Shown one piece after another: positions 26,917 through 35,206 of a stretch of 62,448 nucleotides of DNA (position 1 is its first letter; each line of letters opens with the position of its first letter). The stretch comes from Deltaproteobacteria bacterium (lineage in GTDB: Bacteria > Myxococcota_A > UBA796 > SXON01). The notes beneath the pieces are model-generated. The model saw nothing but the letters and a program-made list of their open reading frames with translations, did no database searches and had not been told where the DNA came from. The stretch lies in the NCBI GenBank assembly GCA_947484175.1, contig CANKOI010000010.1, forward strand, positions 1 through 62,448, written 5' to 3'. Made by a program: the position numbers and the translations under genes.

Positions 26917-28281
26917 TCAGTCCCCGATCGGGGCCGCCAACTCGCCTACATGCGTGGCAACGCCGAAGATATTCCCTGCTGTAAGGTTCGCCTCGAACAT
27001 CGTGCTGCCGTCCACGGCTACCTGCTGAAGTCGGCCCCCTGAGGCGTAGTCCATCAGGGTTTCGCCGCCCGGCAGGCGCTGGGCGTTGCCGAGGAAGGCG
27101 ATGACCAGACAGGAATCGGACGACTCGGTCCACGCCACTTCCGCGGTGCCCGCGGCTTCATTGAGCGTGAATTCGGTGGCATTTGCACAGCTTGTCGGCT
27201 CGTTCGTGTCGCTGCCCCGATTGAAGACGAGCACTCCACCCGGCACTGGCACCGCGCTGTGGGGGAGCACCATCGAGCCCTCGGGCGTTGCGAGGGTGGA
27301 GTAGGGCGAGCCGAGCACCCACTCGGTGCTACCGTCGAGGCCCACGCGCGCCACGCCGTCGAGGTCGCCGAGCGTCACGAGATAGCCGCTGCCGTCGTAG
27401 TCGAGCCCGTTGCTGTGGGCGAAGTCCTCGAAGGCCATCTGCCCGCTCGGCGTGACCACTTCGTAGCTCAGGTCGGGCCCGAGGGCGTCGAGCACCTGCC
27501 ACAGCACGGTGACGTCAGTGCCGTCGGCGATCACCAGTCGGTCGCCCCGCAACACCTGCCCGTCGCTGTACTTGCGCATCTCCGTGTCGAGCGCCGCCAC
27601 CCGGCCATCCTCGAGCTCGTCGAAGTCCACTTCGATGCCGGGCACGGGGAAGCGGGAGATCACCTCGCCGTCGAGCCCGACGCGCACCACCTCGCCCTCG
27701 TCGGGCGCGCTTGAGCGGGTGTGGTAGAGTACACTGGCGCGGTCGAGCCCCAGCCGGGCCCGGATCATGGGTGTCTCCGCTGGGGCGTCGATCTCCAGCG
27801 CCCACACCACCTGCCCCTGCGAGTCGAGGATCACGGCCGTGGAGGTGATGCCGACGATGGGGGTGACCGTGTACCCGGGCGACAGGGCGCCTTGGACTTC
27901 CAGGGAGGGCACGTCGAGCTCGCCGGTCTCTGCGGTGAAGACCGGGGTGCAGCGCCTTTCGCCTTCCGCTTCGTGCACGACCTGGTAAGAAACCTCACGG
28001 CTGGGCAAGAGCCCCACCATGAGGCCTTCGCCCGGCGCGTTCAGCGCCCAGCGGCCCGTGCTGTCGACGAAGCGGAGGCTGCCCTGCTGGCTTCCGTCCA
28101 GCGTCCATGTTGCTCGAAGCACGGTGGGCATCGCTGTCACGACGACCTTGAGGTCGCCGACGAGGCCGTCCTCGACCACGCAATCGGAGGCCGCGGGCAC
28201 GCCGGGGCCCTCCGAGCTGTCGGGTGCGACATCGCAGGCGAACAGCAGGGAGAGGAGCAACGAAGCCTCGCGCTGCGGCAA
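26917..28281 (-). CDS. ASST-like lipoprotein (paralogue of 17836-19275)
   Basis: The 454-residue protein starts at a TTG (28281) and gives MPQREASLLLSLLFACDVAP, with a lipobox FAC. Domain order matches the other ASST-like protein: a small N-terminal beta domain, then a propeller with VDFDELEDGRVAALDTEM, FAHSNGLDYDGSGYLVTLG, VLPHSAVPVPGGVLVFNRG and GNAQRLPGGETLMDYAS. The HSN and PHSA positions replace the HANS and HAH motifs of the paralogue. It is the first gene of a minus-strand run (28281 to 20429) with a 49-bp gap to the next gene. The TTG start has no clear Shine-Dalgarno, so the exact start is uncertain. Confidence 0.72.
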   Translation of the reverse strand: MPQREASLLLSLLFACDVAPDSSEGPGVPAASDCVVEDGLVGDLKVVVTAMPTVLRATWTLDGSQQGSLRFVDSTGRWALNAPGEGLMVGLLPSREVSYQVVHEAEGERRCTPVFTAETGELDVPSLEVQGALSPGYTVTPIVGITSTAVILDSQGQVVWALEIDAPAETPMIRARLGLDRASVLYHTRSSAPDEGEVVRVGLDGEVISRFPVPGIEVDFDELEDGRVAALDTEMRKYSDGQVLRGDRLVIADGTDVTVLWQVLDALGPDLSYEVVTPSGQMAFEDFAHSNGLDYDGSGYLVTLGDLDGVARVGLDGSTEWVLGSPYSTLATPEGSMVLPHSAVPVPGGVLVFNRGSDTNEPTSCANATEFTLNEAAGTAEVAWTESSDSCLVIAFLGNAQRLPGGETLMDYASGGRLQQVAVDGSTMFEANLTAGNIFGVATHVGELAAPIGD

Positions 28282-28358
28282 TGCCTAGGCGCCGTGCCCA
28301 CCGATCGGGGGGGCGTGCATCCTCACCGGTTTTCGACATGGACGGATAGGCTGACCCC

Positions 28359-29198
28359 ATGGTCGCTCCCGTCGAGTGTGCATGGACACTGCGTGAGCAG
28401 TCATTCGGGGGGCTGCGCTGGGGCCATCCCGGCCCCGCTCCGCTGGTCCTGCTTCACGGTTTTCTGGACCACGCCGGAAGTTGGGATCGGGTGGCCCGGT
28501 TGCTGGGGGAAGGCTGCATCGCCCTCGACCTCCGCGGGCACGGTCTCAGCGCGTGGGTTGGCCCTGCGGAGACCTACCACTTCGCCGAATACGTGGCCGA
28601 CCTCGACGCCCTCGTCGACCAGCTCGGCGGTCGCGTTCGCCTCGTGGGGCACTCCATGGGGGGCACGCTGGCGTCGTTGTATGCGGGCGCCCGGCCGGAG
28701 CGGGTGGAGCGCCTCGCCGTGGTGGACGGCCTCGGCCTTGCCGACGGAGGCCCCGGGGCTCGCACCCGGATGATCGAGTTCCTCGATGCCGCACGCGCCC
28801 CGCGCGAGCCGCGCCCGATGGCCTCCGTGGAGGAGGCCGCCGGGCGGCTCAAGCGCACCTGGGCGCGTCTGGACGACGCCTTCGCGCTCGAGCTCGCGGC
28901 GCGGGGCACCCGCCCCGTGCCTGGCGGTGTCGTATGGGCCTACGACCCCCGCCATCGCTCGCGTTCCGCCGTGCCGTACCGCCAGGACCAGCACCAACGT
29001 TTCCTCGAGGCGATCCGTTGCCCCGTGCTCTCGATTCGCCCGGAACACGGCCCCTTCGCGGCCGACGACGTGGCGCGGCTCGAGGCGACCATCCCCGATC
29101 TGCGCGCGGTGGTCGTACCCGGCGCCGGGCACATGCTGCCCTTGGAGGCGCCGGAGGCGGTGGCAGAACATTTGCGCGGGTTCCTTGCCGCGGGCTGA
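28359..29198 (+). CDS. alpha/beta hydrolase
   Basis: The 279-residue protein has the oxyanion HGF in VLLHGFLDHAGSWDRV, the LDLRGHGLS strand, the nucleophile elbow GHSMGG, an acid on a later strand (LSIRPEHGPF region) and the catalytic His in VPGAGHMLPLEAPE. These define a MEST/epoxide-hydrolase-like esterase of the alpha/beta fold. There is no signal peptide, so it is cytoplasmic. The substrate is not predictable. It is divergent from the ASST-like lipoprotein (77 bp between starts) and is followed by the degraded TIR element C. Confidence 0.88.
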   Translation: MVAPVECAWTLREQSFGGLRWGHPGPAPLVLLHGFLDHAGSWDRVARLLGEGCIALDLRGHGLSAWVGPAETYHFAEYVADLDALVDQLGGRVRLVGHSMGGTLASLYAGARPERVERLAVVDGLGLADGGPGARTRMIEFLDAARAPREPRPMASVEEAAGRLKRTWARLDDAFALELAARGTRPVPGGVVWAYDPRHRSRSAVPYRQDQHQRFLEAIRCPVLSIRPEHGPFAADDVARLEATIPDLRAVVVPGAGHMLPLEAPEAVAEHLRGFLAAG

Positions 29199-29417
29199 AC
29201 GCGCTTGGCCTCGGATCTGCTACCAAGGTGAGCCGCAGCAGCCGGCCATCTGCGGCAGGCCCCGGCGCCAACTCGGATTTTTCTCACGCGACCCATCAGC
29301 CGGCCGCCGACGGGTAAGGGACCTTCGCCCCCTCGGCGCCGCGTCCTGCGCGGCGAGCCGCATCGACGTCCCTCGCGGGAACAGCCAGTGCCCACCCGAG
29401 CCGGACGCGAACGCGGC

Positions 29418-29589
29418 TACCGAACGAGTCCCCGCAGCATCGCGCCAACCCGATGTTGAGTACCACCGAATCCGCAGCGCGCTGGAGTTGATCTCGCAGT
29501 GCCGCCCTCCCCGTGGCGATCCGCAGCGCCGGACAGCCGCGAGCGACCTCGAGCGCGAGGCGGTAAACATCGAGATTCTCATGGTTGAA
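29418..29589 (-). pseudogene. four-helix-bundle protein remnant
   Basis: Reading leftwards from 29589, the frame gives FNHENLDVYRLALEVARG, then LRDQLQRAADSVVLNI, the canonical first half of the IVP/Avd-like family. The homology then jumps, out of frame, to the DNA that encodes the last ~12 codons in copy D (gttggcgcgatgctgcgggg). It continues past the equivalent stop into matching downstream sequence. The N-terminal codons are replaced by the 14-nt array. This is an internally deleted, frameshifted copy. Confidence 0.75.
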
Positions 29590-29597
29590 CAGACACC

Positions 29598-29667
29598 GGT
29601 CATCGAATCTCGGTCATCGAATCTCGGTCATCGAATCTCGGTCATCGAATCTCGGTCATCGCTCGAC
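29598..29667. repeat. four perfect GGTCATCGAATCTC units plus one degenerate
   Basis: Perfect copies lie at 29598-29611, 29612-29625, 29626-29639 and 29640-29653, then GGTCATCGCTCGAC at 29654-29667. The perfect identity, unlike the degenerate arrays in copies A and B, suggests recent expansion. Confidence 0.95.
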
Positions 29668-29719
29668 ACGCCCCGCCGACGTTGCGACAGCCCCCGCGCC
29701 CCCCGCGGTGCCCCCCTCC

Positions 29720-30934
29720 ATGCTACTTTGCCGCCCCGTGCCCAGCCCGACCGCGACTGCCTTCGCCATCCTTCACGCCACCGTCCTGACGGTGAGTGGC
29801 CCCGCGCTGCCGGATGCCGCCGTCGTCGTGGAGAACGGCCTCATCCGGCAAGTGGGCGGGGTGGTGCCGGTGGGAATCCCCACGGTCGATGCGACCGGTC
29901 AGTTTTTGATGCCCGGACTCATCGATCTCCACTCGCACATGGGCGTGTACCCCTGGCCGGGTGGTGACGGTACTTCCGATGGCAACGAGGCCGTGGAGCC
30001 GTTCACGCCGCGGGTGTACGTGCGCGACAGCTTCGACCCGGAAGATCCGGCCATCCCTCGCGCTCGGGCCGGCGGAATCACGACGATTCAGGTGTTGCCC
30101 GGCTCGGCGAACCTCATCGGGGGGCAGGCCGTCGTGCTGAAGTTGCGCCCCGCCCGCACTGTGGACGGCATGAGCTTCCCCGAGGCCCCGCGCTCGATCA
30201 AAATGGCGTGCGGCGAGAATCCCAAGCGGGTGTACGGCGGAGAAACCGACGAAGACGCGGTGCAGACGCGCATGGGGGAAATCGCGCTGCTCCGGCAGGA
30301 GTTCATCCGCGCCGGCGAGTACGCCTCCGCCCGTGCCGGCAAGGCCCCACCGCCCCGCGACCTTGATCTCGACGTGCTCGCCGACGTACTCGCCGGCAAG
30401 GTGCGGGTGAACCTGCACTGCTACCGCAGCCACGACATCGCCGACTGGTTCCGCGTGGCCGACGAGTTTGGCTTTCGGATCGTGACCATCCACCACGCTC
30501 TGGACACCTACAAGGTGCGCGATCTGCTCGCCGCGCACGGCACCGGCGTGGCCACGTGGCCCGACTGGTGGGGGTTCAAGCAGGAGGCGTTCGACGGCCT
30601 CCCGGAAGGCCCGGCGCTCGTGAGCAGCGCGGGCGTGCCGGTGGCCACCCACAGCGACAGCGCGAGCCACATCCAGCGTTTCAACATCGAAGCCGCCAAG
30701 ATGGTGCGCTACGGCATGACGGAGGCTGACGCCCTTGAGAGCATCACCCTCGACGGGGCCCGCCTTCTCGGCGTCGACCGCCTCGTGGGGAGCATCGAAG
30801 TCGGGAAGCAGGCCGATCTGGCGCTGTTCGACAAGTACCCTCTGGAGGGTACGGCCCGGGTCACCCATACGTGGATCGACGGCCAGCTGGTGTACGACCG
30901 GGCCAAGGAGGGCACCCCCGATGGCCGACGTTAG
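29720..30934 (+). CDS. amidohydrolase (imidazolonepropionase-like), metal site intact
   Basis: About 404 residues from the ATG at 29720; a GTG at 29738 is also possible and neither has a clear Shine-Dalgarno. The N-terminal beta-sandwich (ATVLTVSGPALPDAAVVVEN) leads to MPGLIDLHSHMGV with the HxH metal pair. Further landmarks are GITTIQVLPGSANLIGGQ, MACGENPKRVYGG, VNLHCYRSHD, VTIHHALDTYK and VATHSDSASH. This is a complete set for the amidohydrolase superfamily, lacking a signal peptide. Substrate is unknown. It overlaps by 14 bp a second amidohydrolase-like gene that has lost the HxH motif, so they probably form a pair or heteromer. Confidence 0.85.
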   Translation: MLLCRPVPSPTATAFAILHATVLTVSGPALPDAAVVVENGLIRQVGGVVPVGIPTVDATGQFLMPGLIDLHSHMGVYPWPGGDGTSDGNEAVEPFTPRVYVRDSFDPEDPAIPRARAGGITTIQVLPGSANLIGGQAVVLKLRPARTVDGMSFPEAPRSIKMACGENPKRVYGGETDEDAVQTRMGEIALLRQEFIRAGEYASARAGKAPPPRDLDLDVLADVLAGKVRVNLHCYRSHDIADWFRVADEFGFRIVTIHHALDTYKVRDLLAAHGTGVATWPDWWGFKQEAFDGLPEGPALVSSAGVPVATHSDSASHIQRFNIEAAKMVRYGMTEADALESITLDGARLLGVDRLVGSIEVGKQADLALFDKYPLEGTARVTHTWIDGQLVYDRAKEGTPDGRR

Positions 30935-32288
30935 CCGCCGCTCCCTTCTGGCGGCCGCCGCCGCCGGCCTCGCCGGGGTTCCCGCCTTGGCGAACGCCGC
31001 CTTTCCCGCGGCTGTTTCCACGAGTGGCGGCACCTTCACCTCTCCGCCTCCGGCCAGCGCTCCCGATATGTTCCCTGCCGACCTCGGAGGCTACCTCGAC
31101 GGGGCGCCGACTTCGTTCTCCCTACGGAACGCACGAATCCTCGTCGGAGACGGCAGCGAGCTGACCGGAGGAATCCGCGTGGAGGGCGGCAAGATCGTGG
31201 AGATCGGCCCGGGGGTGACGGTGGGGACCGACCTCGGAGGCGCCACGATTTTCCCGGGCTTCTTCGACGGCGGGAGCGGGCTCGGGCTCTGGGAGATCGA
31301 CCTCGAGTCGGCCACTCACGACGAGAGCGAGGGGAGCGACGGAGCCGTGCCCGCCGTGCGGGTGGAAGACAGCTACAACCCGCTCAGCGAGCTGATCCCC
31401 GTTGCCCGCCGGCAGGGCGTCTTAGGCGGCTTGGTGATGCCCAGTGGCGGCCTCGTCGGGGGGCAGGCGGCGTGGATGCGGTTCGCGGGCAGCCGCGTTG
31501 CCGAAGCCACGATGCTCAGCGGCGCCGGCGTGGTGGTGAACTTCGGCCACGCGGATACCGGCGACCGGGCGAATCAGGCCAGCTCGCGCATGGGGCTCGT
31601 GTGGAAATTGCGCGAGCTGCTCGATGCCAACGCGCCCCCGGAGCCGCCCGACCCCAAGGCGAGGAAGCCGAAGAAGGGGGAGGAGCCCGAGCCTGAGGTG
31701 CTCACGCGCACGCAGAAGGCGTGGCGCGCGGTGCGTTCCGGTGAGCTGCGGGTGATTCTGGCGGCCGACCGGGCCGATGACATCGTGGCCGCCCTTGCCT
31801 TGGCGGCCGAGTACCAGTTGAAGGCGGTGCTGGCCGGCTGCGCGGAGGGAAGTCTCGTGGCGCGGGAGCTCGCCGACAGTGGCACTACCGTGCTCTTGGG
31901 GCCGGTCACCACCCAGCCCTCCGGTTGGGACACGCTTCACGCGCGGTACGAGAACGCCGCCCTCCTGCACGCCGCGGGGGTGCCGATCGTGCTCCGGGCG
32001 GGCGATCCCCACAATCTGCGAGAGCTGCCCACGGAAGCGGTGGTAGCGGTGGCGGCGGGGCTGCCGTACGGCGCGGCCATTCGGGCGGCCTGCGGTTTCC
32101 ACGCGGCGAGGGTGTGGGACCTCCCGATCGGCGCGCTGGTCGCGGGGCGAGCGGCCACCTTCGTGGTGGCGCAAGGCGATCCCATCGAGCCCCGCACGCG
32201 CATGTCGCGTGCCTTCTACGATGGCCGTGAACTGAGCCTGCGCAGCCGCCAGTCCAGACTTCTCGACCGCTTTCGCACGCTCGAGTAG
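30921..32288 (+). CDS. amidohydrolase-like protein lacking the HxH metal motif, Tat-exported
   Basis: The 455-residue protein begins MADVSRRSLLAAAAAGLAGV, a twin-arginine signal. The ATG follows AAGGAGG inside the previous gene. The fold is amidohydrolase-like: RNARILVGDGSELTGGIRVE, then ATIFPGFFDGGSGLGLWEID where active enzymes have PGxxDxHxHxGL, then AGVVVNFGHADTG, RVILAADRADDIVAALALA and GVPIVLRAGDPHNLRELPTE. Both metal-ligand histidines are replaced by Gly and Ser-Gly (GGSG). It also has an insertion with charged Pro/Lys/Glu (about 240-255). It is probably catalytically dead, or works as an exported partner or binding protein. It is translationally coupled to the active homologue; the epimerase follows 2 bp later. 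Confidence 0.85.
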   Translation: MADVSRRSLLAAAAAGLAGVPALANAAFPAAVSTSGGTFTSPPPASAPDMFPADLGGYLDGAPTSFSLRNARILVGDGSELTGGIRVEGGKIVEIGPGVTVGTDLGGATIFPGFFDGGSGLGLWEIDLESATHDESEGSDGAVPAVRVEDSYNPLSELIPVARRQGVLGGLVMPSGGLVGGQAAWMRFAGSRVAEATMLSGAGVVVNFGHADTGDRANQASSRMGLVWKLRELLDANAPPEPPDPKARKPKKGEEPEPEVLTRTQKAWRAVRSGELRVILAADRADDIVAALALAAEYQLKAVLAGCAEGSLVARELADSGTTVLLGPVTTQPSGWDTLHARYENAALLHAAGVPIVLRAGDPHNLRELPTEAVVAVAAGLPYGAAIRAACGFHAARVWDLPIGALVAGRAATFVVAQGDPIEPRTRMSRAFYDGRELSLRSRQSRLLDRFRTLE

Positions 32289-32290
32289 CC

Positions 32291-33190
32291 GTGAACGTGC
32301 TCGTGACTGGGGGTGCGGGCTTCATCGGGCAGCACCTGTGCCGCACCCTCCTCGCGCGGGGCGATCAGGTGCGCGTGCTCGACAACTTTGACGACGCCTA
32401 CGACCCGGCGATGAAGGGGGTGCCACCGCAGTCGGAGCTCGTACGGGGCGATGTGTGCGATCCAGCGGTGGTGCGGGCATGCCTTCAGGACATCGACGCC
32501 GTCTGCCATCTCGCCGCGCGTGCGGGAGTGCGGGAGTCGATCGAAAACCCGGAGCCGTACGGCCGGGTCAACGTGGGCGGCAGCCTCACCCTCCTTCGCG
32601 CGATGGCCGACCGGGGCGTTCGTCGGATGGTGTTCGCCAGCAGCAGCAGCGTGTACGGCAACGCGGGCGGCCCCTTCCGCGAGTCCGACGCCGCCGACCG
32701 TCCCGCCTCGCCCTACGCCGCCAGCAAGCGGTCCGCGGAGCTGTTCTGCGCCGCCTCGGGCCTCGACATCACGGCCGCGCGGCTCTTCACCGTGTACGGC
32801 CCAGGGCAGCGCCCGGGGATGGCCATCGCGCGCTTCGTGCGGCTCGCCCGCCAGCGGGAGCCCATCCCCGTCTTCGGCGACGGCACCTCCCAGCGCGACT
32901 ACACCTATGTTTCCGACATCGTGGCCGGCCTGCTCTTAGGCCTCGACTGCGCCGACGGCTTCCGGATTGTGAACCTGGGCGGCGGCAACCCCGTGCCGCT
33001 CACCGAGCTGCTCAGCGCCGTTGCGGAAGCCACCGGCGAGCAGTTGCGCCTGTCCTGGCTCCCCGTGCAACCGGGCGACGTACCGCTCACCCATGCCGAC
33101 ATTCGGGTGGCGCAGGACTGGTTGGGCTGGCGCCCCAGCGTGACGTTCCGCGAGGGCGTGTCACGCTACGTGGCGTCGTTCAGGGGCTGA
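32291..33190 (+). CDS. NAD-dependent sugar epimerase (UDP-glucuronate 4-epimerase/GalE-like)
   Basis: The 299-residue short-chain dehydrogenase-type protein has the NAD motif VTGGAGFIGQHL at the N-terminus. It has AARAGVRESIENP, SSSSVYGNAG and the catalytic YAASK. Further on are RLFTVYGPGQRPGMAI and the FGDGTSQRDYTYVSDIV segment that contacts the nucleotide sugar. AGVR-SIENP resembles UDP-glucuronate 4-epimerases, but GalE-like or 4,6-dehydratase-like roles are not excluded. It acts in polysaccharide precursor synthesis. It starts with a GTG 2 bp after the pseudo-amidohydrolase and ends convergently with, and overlapping, the lipoprotein gene by 11 bp. Confidence 0.88.
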   Translation: MNVLVTGGAGFIGQHLCRTLLARGDQVRVLDNFDDAYDPAMKGVPPQSELVRGDVCDPAVVRACLQDIDAVCHLAARAGVRESIENPEPYGRVNVGGSLTLLRAMADRGVRRMVFASSSSVYGNAGGPFRESDAADRPASPYAASKRSAELFCAASGLDITAARLFTVYGPGQRPGMAIARFVRLARQREPIPVFGDGTSQRDYTYVSDIVAGLLLGLDCADGFRIVNLGGGNPVPLTELLSAVAEATGEQLRLSWLPVQPGDVPLTHADIRVAQDWLGWRPSVTFREGVSRYVASFRG

Positions 33191-34388
33191 CCGCGGTGTC
33201 GCCCGTGTCGGGCGGACGGGAGGGCGGCTGGCAGGAGTGTACGGCCAGCACCTTGGAGCCGATGGCGATCGCCGACCCGGCGGCGCCATCCCCTGAGTAG
33301 GGCACCAGCGTGGAGCCCTCGCCGACGTAGAGGTAGCCGGGAGCGGCGGCGATGGCATCCACAGTGGGGGCCACGGTAAAGCCGGAGTCGAGCTCCGATC
33401 CGTCGGGAAGGTAGTGATGCGCCGCGGTGGTGCCCCCTTCACGCAGAGCAACCCAAGACGTACCGTCGTTGCCCGTGCTGAAGGAAGCGATGCGGTCGGC
33501 CTCGCCGTACTCCAAGCTTCGGCCGCCGCTGGCGTTGGCCGTGAGGTCGAACATCTCGATCCCGCCCCCATCGCTCGCCACCGGCAGCATCTCCACGGCC
33601 ACGCCACCGGGCACGCCACTCGCGGTCCGACCGGCGTTCATGCCGGCGAGCGTGCCGCTCGAGGTGATCGTCTGCGTGCTCAGGTCGATCTTGGCGACCA
33701 TGCTCTTCTCGTAGGAGCCCTTGGTGGTGTCTTGGCGGCGGAGAATCGCCACGATCGTGCCTTCGGCGTTGAGCAGGCGGGTGACTTCGGGGGAGCCGTC
33801 GCTATCCGCGAGCGAGCTCAGGTCGACCGAAGCGCCGGCGGTGCCCGCGTCGTCGAACGAGAGCAACGAGGCGGAGCCCAGCCCGCCGAACCAGTAGGTG
33901 GAGGCGCTGTAGAGGGCGGACTGAGCGGCGAACCCGGCCCCGAGGGCGAGCGTCTTCGAGATCGCGATGGTTCGCCCTTCAACCCCGTAGGCGTTGTCGG
34001 TCACGCTGCCGCCCTGATTGTCGAGGGCCCAAATCATCTGGCCGGCGCAGGCCATGACGGCGGTTTTGCTCACCGAGAGGTCCGGCACCACCGTAGCGAC
34101 ATTGGTGGTCGGATCGACGAGGTAGGCCTTTGCGCCCCCCGCGCCGTCGTCCGCCAAGACCATGATGATGGGGGGGCCGAAATAGCCGCTGTCGGGGAGC
34201 ACGGGCTGGGAGGTGTCGCCCGTGTCAAAGCCGGTGTCGGTGTCCTTACCCGTGTCGCCCGCGGTGTCCGCGGTGTCGGTCGCGGTCTCCGAGCCGCCGC
34301 CGGTCTCCTCTTTGTCGCTATCGCCCTCGCTGTCGCAGGCAAGCACAAGAAGGGTGGAGGCGCAGAGCAGGCGGGTGGGGAGCGTCAT
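33180..34388 (-). CDS. hypothetical lipoprotein with Asp/Thr-rich linker and propeller-like domain
   Basis: About 402 residues from the ATG at 34388. MTLPTRLLCASTLLVLACDS gives a lipobox LVLAC. A low-complexity D/T/G linker (about 22-60) follows, then a beta-rich domain (about 70-385) with repeated blades (GAKAYLVDPTTNVATVVP, SASLLSFDDAGTAGASVD, MVAKIDLSTQTITSSGTL). This suggests a six- or seven-bladed propeller. The C-terminus ends CQPPSRPPDTGDTAVSP, a second DTGDT stretch. No catalytic family is recognised. The start 22 codons upstream would place charged residues before the signal and is less likely. Convergent with the epimerase gene. Confidence 0.72.
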   Translation of the reverse strand: MTLPTRLLCASTLLVLACDSEGDSDKEETGGGSETATDTADTAGDTGKDTDTGFDTGDTSQPVLPDSGYFGPPIIMVLADDGAGGAKAYLVDPTTNVATVVPDLSVSKTAVMACAGQMIWALDNQGGSVTDNAYGVEGRTIAISKTLALGAGFAAQSALYSASTYWFGGLGSASLLSFDDAGTAGASVDLSSLADSDGSPEVTRLLNAEGTIVAILRRQDTTKGSYEKSMVAKIDLSTQTITSSGTLAGMNAGRTASGVPGGVAVEMLPVASDGGGIEMFDLTANASGGRSLEYGEADRIASFSTGNDGTSWVALREGGTTAAHHYLPDGSELDSGFTVAPTVDAIAAAPGYLYVGEGSTLVPYSGDGAAGSAIAIGSKVLAVHSCQPPSRPPDTGDTAVSP

Positions 34389-34437
34389 GGCCAGTTCCGG
34401 AGGTCGGCGATCGTAACCGATTACCGGTGGTGACGCC

Positions 34438-35112
34438 TCACCGGGGCGTGGCACGCCGCCAGTTCCTCACGAACTCGCTGAGCTTCGTTTGGATTTCGGG
34501 GTTCACGTCTGCGAAGCGCGTGCCGTAAACCCGGAGGTTCGGCTGGCGCGGATAGTTGCGGCCGTGGCGCACCTCCAACACGAGCTCCAGCGGCAACACC
34601 CCCGGCATGTGCAGCGTGCCCACTACGCGCTCGTCCTGATGGAAAACGTGCCGTCGGGTGTCGGCCACCAACGCCATGCCCTGGTCGGAGATGTCGTAGA
34701 GCCCGAGGAGCGGCTGACCGGGGTGGGTGCTGAGCCGGAAGCAGAAGCCGGAAACCCCGGCCACCACGTGGCGGGTGCCGACACGGCGGTCGCACCGCTC
34801 CACGGCCATGGGAGACTGCAGGAGCCATCGGCCGCGTGCGTCCACCGTGATCAGGCGGGTGAAGAAGGAATAGGCGTCGGTGCGAGCGCAGTATTCCGCC
34901 TTCACGCTGGCCCCGAGGCGCGGCGGGATCACCTTGATGCGGTTGTCCGGTTGGAACGTGGGGCCGCTCACTTCGGGGGGGTGAAAAATGCCCTCGGCCG
35001 TGCCCCCGCCACCGATGATCGTCACCGACCGGCGCTCGCCAGCGGCGCACGCGAGATGGCTGTGGATGTCGCTGGGTCGGGTGAGCCACAGATTGCCAGT
35101 GTCGGTGTCCAT
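34438..35112 (-). CDS. PilZ domain protein, YcgR-like
   Basis: The 224-residue protein has an N-terminal beta domain (about 25-105) of the YcgR_2/flagellar-brake kind (IKVIPPRLGASVKAEYC; FFTRLITVDARGRWLLQSP). It also has a C-terminal PilZ domain. That domain shows the c-di-GMP contacts as ERCDRRVGTRH (RRxxxR-like) and LYDISDQGMALV (DxSxxG). It most likely binds c-di-GMP and adjusts motility or surface secretion; the target is unknown. It is cytoplasmic. The stop lies about 50 bp from the start of the lipoprotein gene 33180-34388 on the same strand. Confidence 0.85.
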   Translation of the reverse strand: MDTDTGNLWLTRPSDIHSHLACAAGERRSVTIIGGGGTAEGIFHPPEVSGPTFQPDNRIKVIPPRLGASVKAEYCARTDAYSFFTRLITVDARGRWLLQSPMAVERCDRRVGTRHVVAGVSGFCFRLSTHPGQPLLGLYDISDQGMALVADTRRHVFHQDERVVGTLHMPGVLPLELVLEVRHGRNYPRQPNLRVYGTRFADVNPEIQTKLSEFVRNWRRATPR

Positions 35113-35206
35113 CGAGGTGCCCCCGCTCGACGGATCGGCGTGTGCCTAGCGATACTTTAGGGGCGCTCGCGCGGGTGCGGGCCGGGGCTGTCGGATAGGC
35201 GCGATC

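Larger units (their letters stand above)
29418..29695. mobile_element. degraded TIR element copy C
   Basis: The 29199-29719 gap has no intact gene. It contains a broken four-helix-bundle gene on the minus strand (29418-29589), a 14-nt array (29598-29667) and a right-end-like GCCGACGTTGCGACAGCCCC (29675-29694) matching the GCCGACGTTGCGA of copy D. The outermost CCCTG is changed and no left terminus or target duplication could be found. About 29199-29417 shows nothing else I can identify. Confidence 0.6.
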
